A stretch of 6,785 bases of DNA from Kutzneria sp036403095 (GTDB taxonomy: Bacteria; Actinomycetota; Actinomycetes; Mycobacteriales; Pseudonocardiaceae), in assembly GCA_036403095.1 (NCBI GenBank), contig DASWRQ010000322.1, positions 1-6,785 on the forward strand. The letters run 5' to 3'. Shown piece after piece: positions 1 through 5,941 of this stretch (its first letter is position 1; the number at the start of each line of letters is the position of its first letter). The position numbers were made by a program, and so were the translations under genes. The notes beneath the pieces are model-generated. The model was given only the letters and a program-made list of their open reading frames with translations. It was not told where the DNA came from and ran no database searches.

Positions 1-1
1 G

Positions 2-526
2 CAGCCCTTCCCGCCGGGCCTGAAGTTCGTCGTCGGCGACATGATGGCCACCCAGGACGAGTTCCAGCACGCGCCCGGGGCCATCGAGGGCTGGGAGTGC
101 GGCGACAGCTTCCACAACTGGGACTTCCCGTCCTACTGCGCCGACGGCACCCAGGCCAACATCCGTTACCAGGCCCCGAGTTGCTGGGACGGTGTGCACC
201 TGGACTCGGCCGACCACAAGAGCCACATGGCCTATCCGGACCGGGTCACGCTGACCTGTCCGGCCGACCACCCGGTGCCGGTGCCGATGCTGGAGTTCAA
301 GATCGCTTTCCCGGTCAGCGGGGACATGTCGCAGGTCCACCTGGCCAGCGGGCGCGGCTACTCGTGGCATTACGACTTCTTCAACGCCTGGGACCCGCCG
401 ACGCTGGCCGCGCTGGTCAAGCACTGCATCAACGGCGGTCTCCAGTGCGACGCCCGTGGCTTCGACCTGTACAAGCCCGACCGCGGCGCCGCCCTCGGCC
501 CCAACTACCGCCTCCCCGGCCGCTAG
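2..526 (+). CDS. DUF1996 domain protein, C-terminal part (5'-partial)
   Basis: The reading frame is already open at base 2 and ends at TAG 524-526, so only the last 174 residues are present; the start lies upstream of the window. The visible part has hallmarks of the DUF1996 family: a Cys-Trp-Asp-Gly segment followed by Asp-Ser-Ala-Asp-His-Lys-Ser-His-Met-Ala-Tyr-Pro, a Pro-rich PVPVPMLEF strand, then SWHYDFFNAWD and a closing Cys-Ile-Asn-Gly-Gly-Leu-Gln-Cys. Members are normally exported, and several paired Cys residues fit an extracytoplasmic protein, but the signal peptide is outside the window. The biochemical function of DUF1996 is not known to me. A diverged paralogue lies at 2863-3810 and a GH76 glycosidase lies between them, so a role on cell-wall or fungal polysaccharide is a reasonable guess only. 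A strong hairpin (546-586) ends the transcript. The family call is firm; the function is open. Confidence 0.88.
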   Translation, partial: QPFPPGLKFVVGDMMATQDEFQHAPGAIEGWECGDSFHNWDFPSYCADGTQANIRYQAPSCWDGVHLDSADHKSHMAYPDRVTLTCPADHPVPVPMLEFKIAFPVSGDMSQVHLASGRGYSWHYDFFNAWDPPTLAALVKHCINGGLQCDARGFDLYKPDRGAALGPNYRLPGR

Positions 527-545
527 TCAACCCCTCGATGCTTGG

Positions 546-586
546 AAGGGACCATTCCTCTCGTTCAGCGCGAGGAATGGTCCTTT
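546..586 (+). terminator. Strong intrinsic hairpin terminator after the first DUF1996 gene
   Basis: Left arm 546-560 and right arm 572-586 pair over 15 bp with a single G-U wobble, around an 11-nt loop (561-571). The right arm ends in TTT, with no long U tract, as is common in high-GC actinobacteria. It sits 19 bp behind the TAG of the upstream gene and before the GH76 start, so the two genes are probably separate transcription units. The core (GGACCATTCC and its complement) has the look of a recurring intergenic terminator of Pseudonocardiaceae; that is recollection, not checked here. Confidence 0.85.
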
Positions 587-671
587 CACGCAGGTCGGGA
601 GCGTGTCCGGTTCGAGCCAGAATCGGCGGCAGGGGTACCCGCGCCGGGAGAGCGCTGTCATCCTGCGAAGG

Positions 672-2438
672 GTGATCAGGCTCCTGCCGCTTCTCCTGAT
701 CGTCCTGGCGCTGCCGCCGGTCCCTGCCGCGGCGGCCACGACGACCGTGTGCGCCACGTCCTGCGACACCCTCGATCCGTCGAGGGCGCAACAGGAGACT
801 TTTCCCCTGCCGGACAAGAACATCAACGGCCGCAAGGTTCAGCTGCACGTCTCGGCGCCGGACGGGATGGCCTGGGCCAGCATCGATCTGGGCACGACCG
901 GCGACACGGTGTGGCTGGACCGCTCGTGGGACGGCGGCCAGACCTGGGAAGGGTTGCTGGGCAAGGCCGGCATTCCGAGCACGTGGACCGGCACGAGAAC
1001 GCTGATGTACAACATCTACGACCCGGTGGGGCATCGTCGGGGCGTGATCCGGGCCTGCGGTGACGCGCAGGCAGTGGGGTGCACGGACTGGCTGTACCCC
1101 ACCGTGTGCGACAAGGTCTGCGACGGCACGAGCCAACAGAACGGGGACACCCAGCCGGTTGCGCCAACGACGATCTACGGCCGCACGATCCGGCTGCACA
1201 CCGACAACAACGGCATGGCCTGGGCGACGATGGAGGGCAATGCGCCCAGCGACGAGGTGTGGCTCGATCGGAGCTGGAACGAGGGAACGAGCTGGCCCGA
1301 CGGATCGTCGTTGGGTCGCACGACCTCGGGTCGTACGGCCATGTTCGCCACCAGAGACCCGAGAGCCAAGCTATACGGCGGAGCAATCAGGGCCTGTGGC
1401 AAGGAAGCCACACACGCCAACGGAAGTTGCACGGCCTGGGCCCGTCCGACGTCGACGAGGGCCGACGCTGCGGCGGACGCGTTGATGTACGACTACAACG
1501 CCTACCAGGCCTGGTGGCCCAGCAGTTGGTGGAACACGGCGGCCACGCTGACGGCGTTGATCGACTACGCGCGGCAGAGCGGAAACCACGACTACGACTG
1601 GGTTATCGGTCACACGTTCGACGTGAACAAGGGATCGTTCCCGGCCGGAACCAAGTCCGGCGACCCGATCGAGGGCGACTTCATCAGCCGGGCGGTCGAC
1701 GACACGGCCTGGTGGGGCCTGGCCTGGATCGCCGCCTACGAGTACACGCACGACCAGCGATACCTGGCCGAGGCGACGAAAATCACCAACTACGTCAACG
1801 GGTTCTGGGACAGCAAGTGCGGCGGCGGGGTGTGGTGGGATCGCGAGCGCACGTACAAGAACGCCGTGACCATCGGCCTGTACCTGAGGCTGACCGCGGC
1901 CCTGCACATCGACACGCCGGGCGACGCGGTCTGGGGCCAACGGGCTGTGACAGCGGGGAACTGGTACCTGAACAGCGGCCTGATCAACGGGCAGAACCAG
2001 GTCAACGACGGCCTCACCGGCGACTGCCGCAACAACGGCCAGACCGTCTGGACGTACAACCAGGGCCTGGCGATCGGCGGCTTCACCGAGCTGTCCAAGG
2101 CAACCGGCAACCAGCCGTGGCTGACCACGGCCACTCGCCTGGCCAACGCCGTGGGCCAGGGTGTGCTGACCGAGTCCTGCGAGCCCAACTGCGATGACAA
2201 CCAGAAGCAGTTCAAGGGAATCCTCGTCCGCTACCTGGCCGAGCTGGGCTACCAGCCGTACCTCCAGACCCAGGCCAACTCCTTGTGGGCCAACGATCGC
2301 GACTCCCTCAACCGCCTCGGTCTGCGCTGGGCCGGCGGCACGCCGAACGCCGTCGACTGGCGGACGCAGGCCAGCGCGCTCGAAGCCCTCACCGCTGTGC
2401 AGATCCACCTCGGGCCGAGTCGAGCAGGCGCGGCGTGA
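672..2438 (+). CDS. Secreted glycoside hydrolase family 76 (alpha-1,6-mannanase type) with two tandem N-terminal domains
   Basis: About 588 residues from GTG 672. An N-terminal signal peptide is visible (Arg, then a Leu/Ile/Val-rich stretch, then PAAAA near residues 18-22), so the enzyme is exported. Residues ~26-140 and ~145-257 are two copies of one domain, each with VCxxxCD near its start, GMAWA, VWLDRSW (residues 80 and 196) and RACG. Residues ~268-585 form the GH76 (alpha/alpha)6-barrel type catalytic region; the Asp-Asp pair at 343-344 in SRAVDDTAWWGLAW matches the nucleophile and acid/base pair known for GH76 endo-alpha-1,6-mannanases. Likely substrates are alpha-1,6-mannan backbones such as fungal mannan or actinobacterial lipomannan (inferred). 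The start is uncertain. GTG 672 has GAAGG directly abutting it, which is too close. CTG 663 lies 12 nt after GGGAG (646-650) and gives MRRVIRLLP. GTG 603 would give a ~45-residue leader. The in-frame ATG 456 lies inside the upstream gene and before the terminator and is rejected. No C-terminal binding domain is seen. Confidence 0.87.
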   Translation: MIRLLPLLLIVLALPPVPAAAATTTVCATSCDTLDPSRAQQETFPLPDKNINGRKVQLHVSAPDGMAWASIDLGTTGDTVWLDRSWDGGQTWEGLLGKAGIPSTWTGTRTLMYNIYDPVGHRRGVIRACGDAQAVGCTDWLYPTVCDKVCDGTSQQNGDTQPVAPTTIYGRTIRLHTDNNGMAWATMEGNAPSDEVWLDRSWNEGTSWPDGSSLGRTTSGRTAMFATRDPRAKLYGGAIRACGKEATHANGSCTAWARPTSTRADAAADALMYDYNAYQAWWPSSWWNTAATLTALIDYARQSGNHDYDWVIGHTFDVNKGSFPAGTKSGDPIEGDFISRAVDDTAWWGLAWIAAYEYTHDQRYLAEATKITNYVNGFWDSKCGGGVWWDRERTYKNAVTIGLYLRLTAALHIDTPGDAVWGQRAVTAGNWYLNSGLINGQNQVNDGLTGDCRNNGQTVWTYNQGLAIGGFTELSKATGNQPWLTTATRLANAVGQGVLTESCEPNCDDNQKQFKGILVRYLAELGYQPYLQTQANSLWANDRDSLNRLGLRWAGGTPNAVDWRTQASALEALTAVQIHLGPSRAGAA

Positions 2439-2439
2439 C

Positions 2440-2803
2440 GCATTTCGTGGACCACGCGACATGTTGGCGCCCCAGATCGCCGCGTTCGGCGACACGTTTC
2501 GCCTGGTCACAGTGGATGAACGCCGAGCGGGTGCCGGTGCTGCTGGACGTGCTCACCCGGCGGGACAGCGTCGTCGTTCGACTCGGTGAGAGCTGCTGCC
2601 CGACGCTGGTGATGCACGGCACCGCCGACGCCGCGTACCCCGTCGAGCGGGCCGAGGAGATCGCCGAGACGGTGCCCAAGGGCGAGTTGGTGCTGGTCGA
2701 GGGCGGCGCCCACTTCCTCGGCCTGACCGACCCGGACGCGGTCAACCCGGCGTTACGCGAATTCCCTTCGGCCAACATCCGATTCGGCCGAACGGACCTG
2801 TAG
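2440..2803 (+). pseudogene. Alpha/beta-hydrolase remnant: frameshifted and internally deleted
   Basis: Bases ~2440-2520, in the frame of position 2461, read DAFRGPRDMLAPQIAAFGDTFRLVTVDER. This resembles the early part of alpha/beta hydrolases, where HGFPLD.RMWAPQ...RLVTVDLRG is typical. From ~2516 the similarity moves to another frame (that of ATG 2516): VPVLLDVLTRRDSVV, then CPTLVMHGTADAAYPVERAEEIAE and VEGGAHFLGLTDPDAVNPALREF, up to TAG 2801-2803. The second piece holds the usual catalytic Asp (HGTAD) and His (GGAHF) regions. Missing are the start with the oxyanion strand and about 100 residues carrying the GxSxG nucleophile elbow. The frame change and internal loss together mean it cannot make a normal hydrolase. 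A 95-residue product from ATG 2516 is possible but has no good ribosome site. The remnant begins right at the GH76 stop codon (2438), which suggests a deletion junction there. Confidence 0.75.
2767..2792 (+). repeat. Small inverted repeat at the end of the hydrolase remnant
   Basis: TTCGGCC at 2767-2773 is complementary to GGCCGAA at 2786-2792 with a 12-nt loop. It lies just before the TAG of the remnant. There is no following T tract, so it is at best a weak terminator between the GH76 gene and the second DUF1996 gene. An 8-bp direct repeat, CGGACCTG, follows at 2793-2800 and 2817-2824. No other structure is seen in the 59 bases before the next gene. Confidence 0.3.
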
Positions 2804-2862
2804 GGCTGCCCGATCACGGACCTGATTTGTCCCGCGGCGGGGCCGTTTGTGATGCTGCGACG

Positions 2863-3810
2863 GTGAAGCTGTGGCGGGTGGTGCTGCCCGTGCTGTGCCT
2901 GGCGCTGGTGGCCGGCGGGATCGTGACCTACCGCTGGCTCGACGAGCCGGCCGGCGCGACCTACATCGACATCGCCGACGCGAACCCCGCGCCGACGCCG
3001 GTCGCGTATGCCTCCACCGGCTCGGCCGGCAGTTGGCACGTCGACTGCGGGCGCAACCAGCAGCGGATGTACAACTCCGACAACCTGGTCGCGCAGCCCG
3101 GCATCGTCGGCGGCGCCCACCACGTGCACGACTACGTGGGCAACACCTCGACGAACGCGCTGTCCACCGACGACAGCCTGGCCGCCGCCGACACCACGTG
3201 CCAGTTCGGCGACAAGTCGACCTACTACTGGCCTGTGCTGCTGCTGCCGTCGGCGATGACCGGGATGGACGGCATGGACGGGATGTCCATGAACCACAGC
3301 ACCATCGCGGTGCCGGCCTCGGTGCGTGTCGAGTACCGCGGCAGCCCGGTCAGCAGCGTGATCGCCATGCCGCGATTCCTCCGTGCCACCACGGGAAACC
3401 CGCACGCCACGACCGAAGGCCTGGCCAACACCGACCACGTGCAGTGGACCTGTTCGGGCGCGCGGGACAAGGTCACCAAGGACTATCCGCAGTGCGGGAG
3501 CGGGCAGCAGACAATTCGCGTGTACGACTTCCCCAGCTGCTGGAACGGCTCCGCCACCGACAGTCCGGACCACCGCAGCCACCTGGTGTTCCCGGAGGCC
3601 GGCGGCGGCTGCCGAGTCGGCACGTTCCCGGTGCCGGAGCTGCACATCGAGGTCGCGTACACGCTGCCGCCCGGCATCCACTACGCGATCGACGCCTTCC
3701 CGGAGGAGCACTTCAGCTCCGTGACCGATCACGCGATGTTCGTCGACGTGCTGCCCGACGCGCTGATGGCCACCGTCGTCGACTGCATCAACTCAGGGCG
3801 CCACTGCTGA
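2863..3810 (+). CDS. DUF1996 domain protein, membrane-anchored or secreted, with Met-rich loop
   Basis: About 315 residues from GTG 2863; an in-frame TTG at 2827 would add 12 residues. The GTG start places a Lys/Arg-flanked hydrophobic segment (KLWRVVLPVLCLALVAGGIV) at the N-terminus, either an uncleaved anchor or a signal peptide. No clear Shine-Dalgarno precedes it; TTGTCC (2827-2832) and GATGCT (2851-2856), 18 bp apart, could be a weak promoter for a leaderless message. DUF1996 motifs follow in order: CGRNQQRMYN, GAHHVHDYVGN, YYWPVLL, YDFPSCWNG, DSPDHRSHLVFP, PVPELHIEV, and the terminal CINSGRHC. It ends right after the domain, whereas the paralogue at 2-526 has about 25 more residues. Residues 132-145 are a Met-rich loop with Met at 132, 135, 138, 141 and 143 and His 145, which could bind copper. 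The molecular function of the family is unknown to me. The stop is separated from the convergent lipoprotein gene by one base. Confidence 0.87.
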   Translation: MKLWRVVLPVLCLALVAGGIVTYRWLDEPAGATYIDIADANPAPTPVAYASTGSAGSWHVDCGRNQQRMYNSDNLVAQPGIVGGAHHVHDYVGNTSTNALSTDDSLAAADTTCQFGDKSTYYWPVLLLPSAMTGMDGMDGMSMNHSTIAVPASVRVEYRGSPVSSVIAMPRFLRATTGNPHATTEGLANTDHVQWTCSGARDKVTKDYPQCGSGQQTIRVYDFPSCWNGSATDSPDHRSHLVFPEAGGGCRVGTFPVPELHIEVAYTLPPGIHYAIDAFPEEHFSSVTDHAMFVDVLPDALMATVVDCINSGRHC

Positions 3811-3811
3811 C

Positions 3812-4402
3812 CTACTTGCCCTGGGCGGGGCCACCAGTGGGGGTGACGGCGAACCAGGTCCCCTTGACACCCTGGCCGTTGATGTCGCCCGGGGCCTTGT
3901 CACCGGAGAAGTAGTACAGCGGCTGGCCGTTGACGGTGACCTGGCAGGTGCCCTCCGGACGCTCCACGTAGCCGACCGCCTGCGGGTCGATGCCGTCCGG
4001 GAAGATCTTGCCCGGGGCGGAGACCAGCAGCGGCGGCCAGGTGTTCGCGCACTCGCCGAAACAGGTCGGCTTCTTGTTGCTGTCCTTGGTGAACATGTAC
4101 AGCGTGATGCCGTTGCCATCGGTCACGAACGTGTCGATCTTCTCGGACGTGGTGGCCCGCAGGTGGATGTTGTTGGCGTCCTCGGTCGTCGGCTGATCGG
4201 ACGGGCCGCTGAACACCTGCACCAGCCGCTGCGTCTTGGCTACCGTCGGCGGCGGCGCCGCGGTCGGGGTCGGCAGCGTGACGACCTGCTCGACCGGCTT
4301 CACGTCGGCGGCCTGCGGCGTGCCGCCGATGCTGCAGGCGGTCATCGTGATCATGGCCGTGACCAGTAGGGACGAGGAAATGATCACCTTGGGCAGCCGC
4401 AT
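3812..4402 (-). CDS. COG4315-type lipoprotein (secreted repeat family with YxFxxD motifs)
   Basis: 196 residues, read on the minus strand from ATG at 4402 to TAG at 3814-3812. GGAG (plus-strand 4412-4415) lies 9 nt before the ATG and supports this start. The N-terminus is a lipoprotein signal: Arg/Lys, a hydrophobic stretch, and the lipobox MTAC with Cys 23. A Pro/Thr-rich linker (residues ~42-56) leads to the globular part. Two repeat motifs mark the family: Tyr102-Met-Phe-Thr-Lys-Asp107 and Tyr163-Tyr-Phe-Ser-Gly-Asp168. Between them is CFGEC (Cys 114 and 118) followed by NTWPPL. The mature protein should sit on the outer face of the cytoplasmic membrane. The family function is not established. 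It diverges from the SigL-like sigma gene and has its own TGAACC-N16-CGTGTT promoter-like site (4470-4443), so it is probably a target of that sigma factor. Its Cys pair would fit a redox role, which is speculation. Confidence 0.9.
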   Translation of the reverse strand: MRLPKVIISSSLLVTAMITMTACSIGGTPQAADVKPVEQVVTLPTPTAAPPPTVAKTQRLVQVFSGPSDQPTTEDANNIHLRATTSEKIDTFVTDGNGITLYMFTKDSNKKPTCFGECANTWPPLLVSAPGKIFPDGIDPQAVGYVERPEGTCQVTVNGQPLYYFSGDKAPGDINGQGVKGTWFAVTPTGGPAQGK

Positions 4403-4442
4403 GGCTCTGCGCTCCGTGAGGTCGTCTGGACGAGTTGCGGCA

Positions 4443-4470
4443 AACACGAACAGGTGGCTTCGACGGTTCA
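4443..4470 (-). promoter_or_regulatory. SigL-type ECF promoter for the lipoprotein gene
   Basis: On the minus strand, -35 TGAACC (plus 4470-4465), 16-bp spacer, -10 CGTGTT (plus 4448-4443). The expected transcription start near plus-strand 4436 gives a leader of about 34 nt containing the GGAG ribosome site. From memory, the published M. tuberculosis SigL consensus is TGAACC-N16-18-CGTGT-like. A second copy with the same spacing faces the other way at 4485-4512. Confidence 0.72.
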
Positions 4471-4484
4471 GTCCGGATTTGTGG

Positions 4485-4512
4485 TGAACCCGTCCGGCGA
4501 TCCGCTCGTGTG
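4485..4512 (+). promoter_or_regulatory. SigL-type ECF promoter for the sigma/anti-sigma operon
   Basis: Plus strand: -35 TGAACC (4485-4490), spacer of exactly 16 bp, -10 CGTGTG (4507-4512). It points at the sigma gene at 4712, predicting autoregulation, with a start near 4519 and an unusually long leader of about 190 nt. Its -35 lies 14 bp from the -35 of the divergent site, so both could share one short control region. Confidence 0.72.
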
Positions 4513-4601
4513 TCACGTAGGTCGGGCCCGTGCGGTGTGCAGGGCGTCGCACGGACCCGGCCGCCTCCACTGTGGACGTTTGACCGAACGGGCAGGTGTC
4601 G

Positions 4602-4634
4602 GCGACCGGAGTCACCCGGCGGTCGGCCGGTCGC
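4602..4634 (+). repeat. GC-rich inverted repeat in the leader of the sigma operon
   Basis: GCGACCGG (4602-4609) is perfectly complementary to CCGGTCGC (4627-4634) around a 17-nt loop. It falls in the predicted 5' leader between the SigL-type promoter and ATG 4712. It may be a leader structure or an operator; in such GC-rich DNA an 8-bp stem can also arise by chance. Confidence 0.35.
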
Positions 4635-4697
4635 ACGCGATGACCGTGTTCCTCGATGAGCCCGATCGGGTTTCCGGTCGGTGCACGGGGGTGACAC

Positions 4698-4703
4698 GGA
4701 AGG
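4698..4703 (+). promoter_or_regulatory. Ribosome binding site fixing the sigma gene start
   Basis: GGAAGG lies 8 nt before ATG 4712. It favours this start over the upstream in-frame candidates GTG 4691 and ATG 4640 region, which lack comparable spacing or sites. Confidence 0.75.
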
Positions 4704-4711
4704 TGGTGCTG

Positions 4712-5263
4712 ATGGCTGGGCTGAGCAGGCGCGCCCGCCAGGACGTCGCCGACGAGGCGCTGCTGCGTTCGCTGTACCGCGAGCACGGCGGGGCCATGCT
4801 GGCGTACGCGTATCGGCTGACCGGGGACCGCGCCGCGGCGGAGGACGTCGTGCAGGAGGCGCTGGTGCGGGCCTGGCAGCATCCCGACAGCCTGGTCAAC
4901 GGCAGGGGGTCCGTTCGGGGCTGGCTGTTGACCGTGGTCCGCAATCTCGTCACGGACAAGGCTCGCGCCCGTGCCTCGCGGCCGCGGGAGGTCGCCGAGC
5001 CGCCCGTCGACGTCGCCGTCTCCCGCGACCATGCCGAGGGCGTGGTCGACTCGCTGGTCGTCGGCGCCGCGCTGGGGCGACTTTCCGCTGAGCACCGTGA
5101 CGTCCTCGAGCAGATCTACCTGCTCGGCGGCACGGCCAGCGAGGCCGCGCAGGCGTTGGGCATTCCGCTCGGGACCGTGAAGTCCCGGTGCTACCACGCA
5201 CTTCGCGCGCTGCGCGGATTTCTCCCTGGGGTCGAGGCGGGATTGGAACGGTCGTTGTCATGA
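4712..5263 (+). CDS. sigL: ECF RNA polymerase sigma factor, SigL-like
   Basis: 183 residues, normal for a two-domain ECF sigma factor. Region 2 covers about residues 17-90, with LYREHGG, YRLTGDRAAAEDVVQEALVRAWQHP (residues 34-58; DVVQE is the core-binding motif) and the -10 recognition part RGWLLTVVRNLVTD. Region 4 covers about 118-170, with LSAEHRDVLEQIYLLG and the -35 reading helix-turn-helix, residues ~141-162 (SEAAQALGIPLGTVKSR). The sequence resembles M. tuberculosis SigL in both regions (RLTGD..AEDVVQE.L.RAWQHP; LSAEHR; LGI..GTVKSR). Two TGAACC-N16-CGTGT sites in the divergent upstream region agree with that assignment and suggest it transcribes itself and the lipoprotein gene. GGAAGG 8 nt upstream sets the ATG. 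Its end overlaps the anti-sigma gene as ATGA, so the two are translationally coupled. The ECF call is near certain; the SigL orthology is likely but not proven. Confidence 0.93.
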   Translation: MAGLSRRARQDVADEALLRSLYREHGGAMLAYAYRLTGDRAAAEDVVQEALVRAWQHPDSLVNGRGSVRGWLLTVVRNLVTDKARARASRPREVAEPPVDVAVSRDHAEGVVDSLVVGAALGRLSAEHRDVLEQIYLLGGTASEAAQALGIPLGTVKSRCYHALRALRGFLPGVEAGLERSLS

Positions 5264-5877
5264 AAAACCCGGAAGTGGAGCGCTACCTCGCCGGCACGCT
5301 GGACGAGGCGCGGGCCCGGCTGCTCGAGCGGCACCTCCAGACGTGCTTGCAGTGCAGCGACGAGGTAGCGGAGTTCCATGAGTTCCAGCGCATCGTCGAC
5401 ACCATGCTGAACGGTCCGCCGCCGTCCGACGATCTTGTGCTGCAACGCGCCCTTCGTCAGATCCGCGCCGAGTCCGCCGCCCGGCGTCGCCGCCGTGGGG
5501 TCATCTTCGCCTCCGCCGCTGCCGTTGTGCTCGGCGTCGTGTTGACCACCGGCGTCGCCGTCGGCCGTTCCGGCGATTCCTTGGGGCCCGTTCGCGCCTC
5601 CGCCACCGACTCCGGGACCGGGGCCGCGTTGGGCGTGGCCTTCGCCGACACCTCCGGGTGGTCGCACCTTTCCGCCACCGTGAGCGGGGTGCCCGTCGGC
5701 ACGCAGTGCGAACTGGTGATCGTCGGCAAGGACGGCAAGCGGATTGTCGCCGCCGGCTGGAAGGTCACCGCCGCGGAGGGCTCCGTCGACGCCAGCGCCT
5801 TGGTCGACCCTGCCGACATCGCCTCCGTGCGCCTGGAGAACACGGCCGGCCGGCCGCTCGTGTCGGTGAACCTGTAG
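5260..5877 (+). CDS. Membrane anti-sigma factor with zinc-binding HxxxCxxC domain (RslA-like)
   Basis: 205 residues from ATG 5260, overlapping the sigma gene stop by ATGA. Residues 1-45 are a zinc anti-sigma (ZAS) domain: His25-x3-Cys29-x2-Cys32 in RHLQTCLQCSDEV, after YLAGTLDEARARLLE. No other His or Cys occurs before His25. A helical cytoplasmic linker ends in five Arg (75-79), followed by one membrane segment (~80-102, Ala/Val/Leu-rich), so the N-terminus is inside. Residues ~103-205 are an extracytoplasmic domain of ordinary beta-type composition with one Cys in CELVIVGKDGKR; I see no catalytic motif. The role is to hold the SigL-like factor at the membrane until a signal releases it. In M. 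tuberculosis RslA the zinc/thiol site is reported to respond to oxidation, which may apply here. A strong terminator follows 16 bp after the stop. Confidence 0.92.
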   Translation: MKNPEVERYLAGTLDEARARLLERHLQTCLQCSDEVAEFHEFQRIVDTMLNGPPPSDDLVLQRALRQIRAESAARRRRRGVIFASAAAVVLGVVLTTGVAVGRSGDSLGPVRASATDSGTGAALGVAFADTSGWSHLSATVSGVPVGTQCELVIVGKDGKRIVAAGWKVTAAEGSVDASALVDPADIASVRLENTAGRPLVSVNL

Positions 5878-5893
5878 CCCGGGAGCTTCTTTC

Positions 5894-5923
5894 GGGCCGC
5901 CACCGCTGGTGGCGGCCCCTTTT
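5894..5923 (+). terminator. Intrinsic terminator of the sigma/anti-sigma operon
   Basis: A perfect 11-bp GC stem (5894-5904 with 5908-5918) closes on the 3-nt loop GCT and is followed by CTTTT (5919-5923). It stands 16 bp behind the anti-sigma stop and is the best classical terminator in the window. Confidence 0.92.
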
Positions 5924-5941
5924 CACGCACGTCCGCCCGGT

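Noticed and set aside
456..671. ATG 456 as the GH76 start
   Set aside because: It would overlap the upstream gene by 71 bases, read through the terminator hairpin, and put a signal peptide more than 70 residues from the N-terminus.
429..1199. Long minus-strand open frame opposite the end of the first DUF1996 gene and the GH76 gene
   Set aside because: Arg/Val/Ala-rich translation without motifs; it is the GC-driven shadow of the real plus-strand genes and spans a terminator.
1371..2510. Minus-strand open frame of 379 codons opposite the GH76 gene
   Set aside because: Its translation has no domain-like features, while the plus strand carries clear GH76 motifs over the same bases.
2389..3732. 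Minus-strand open frame of 447 codons opposite the second DUF1996 gene and hydrolase remnant
   Set aside because: Low-complexity Arg/Gly/Val composition and no ribosome site; the opposite strand encodes recognisable proteins.
5868..5877. TGAACC at the end of the anti-sigma gene as a third SigL-type promoter
   Set aside because: No CGTGT-like -10 occurs 16-18 bp downstream, and a terminator follows.
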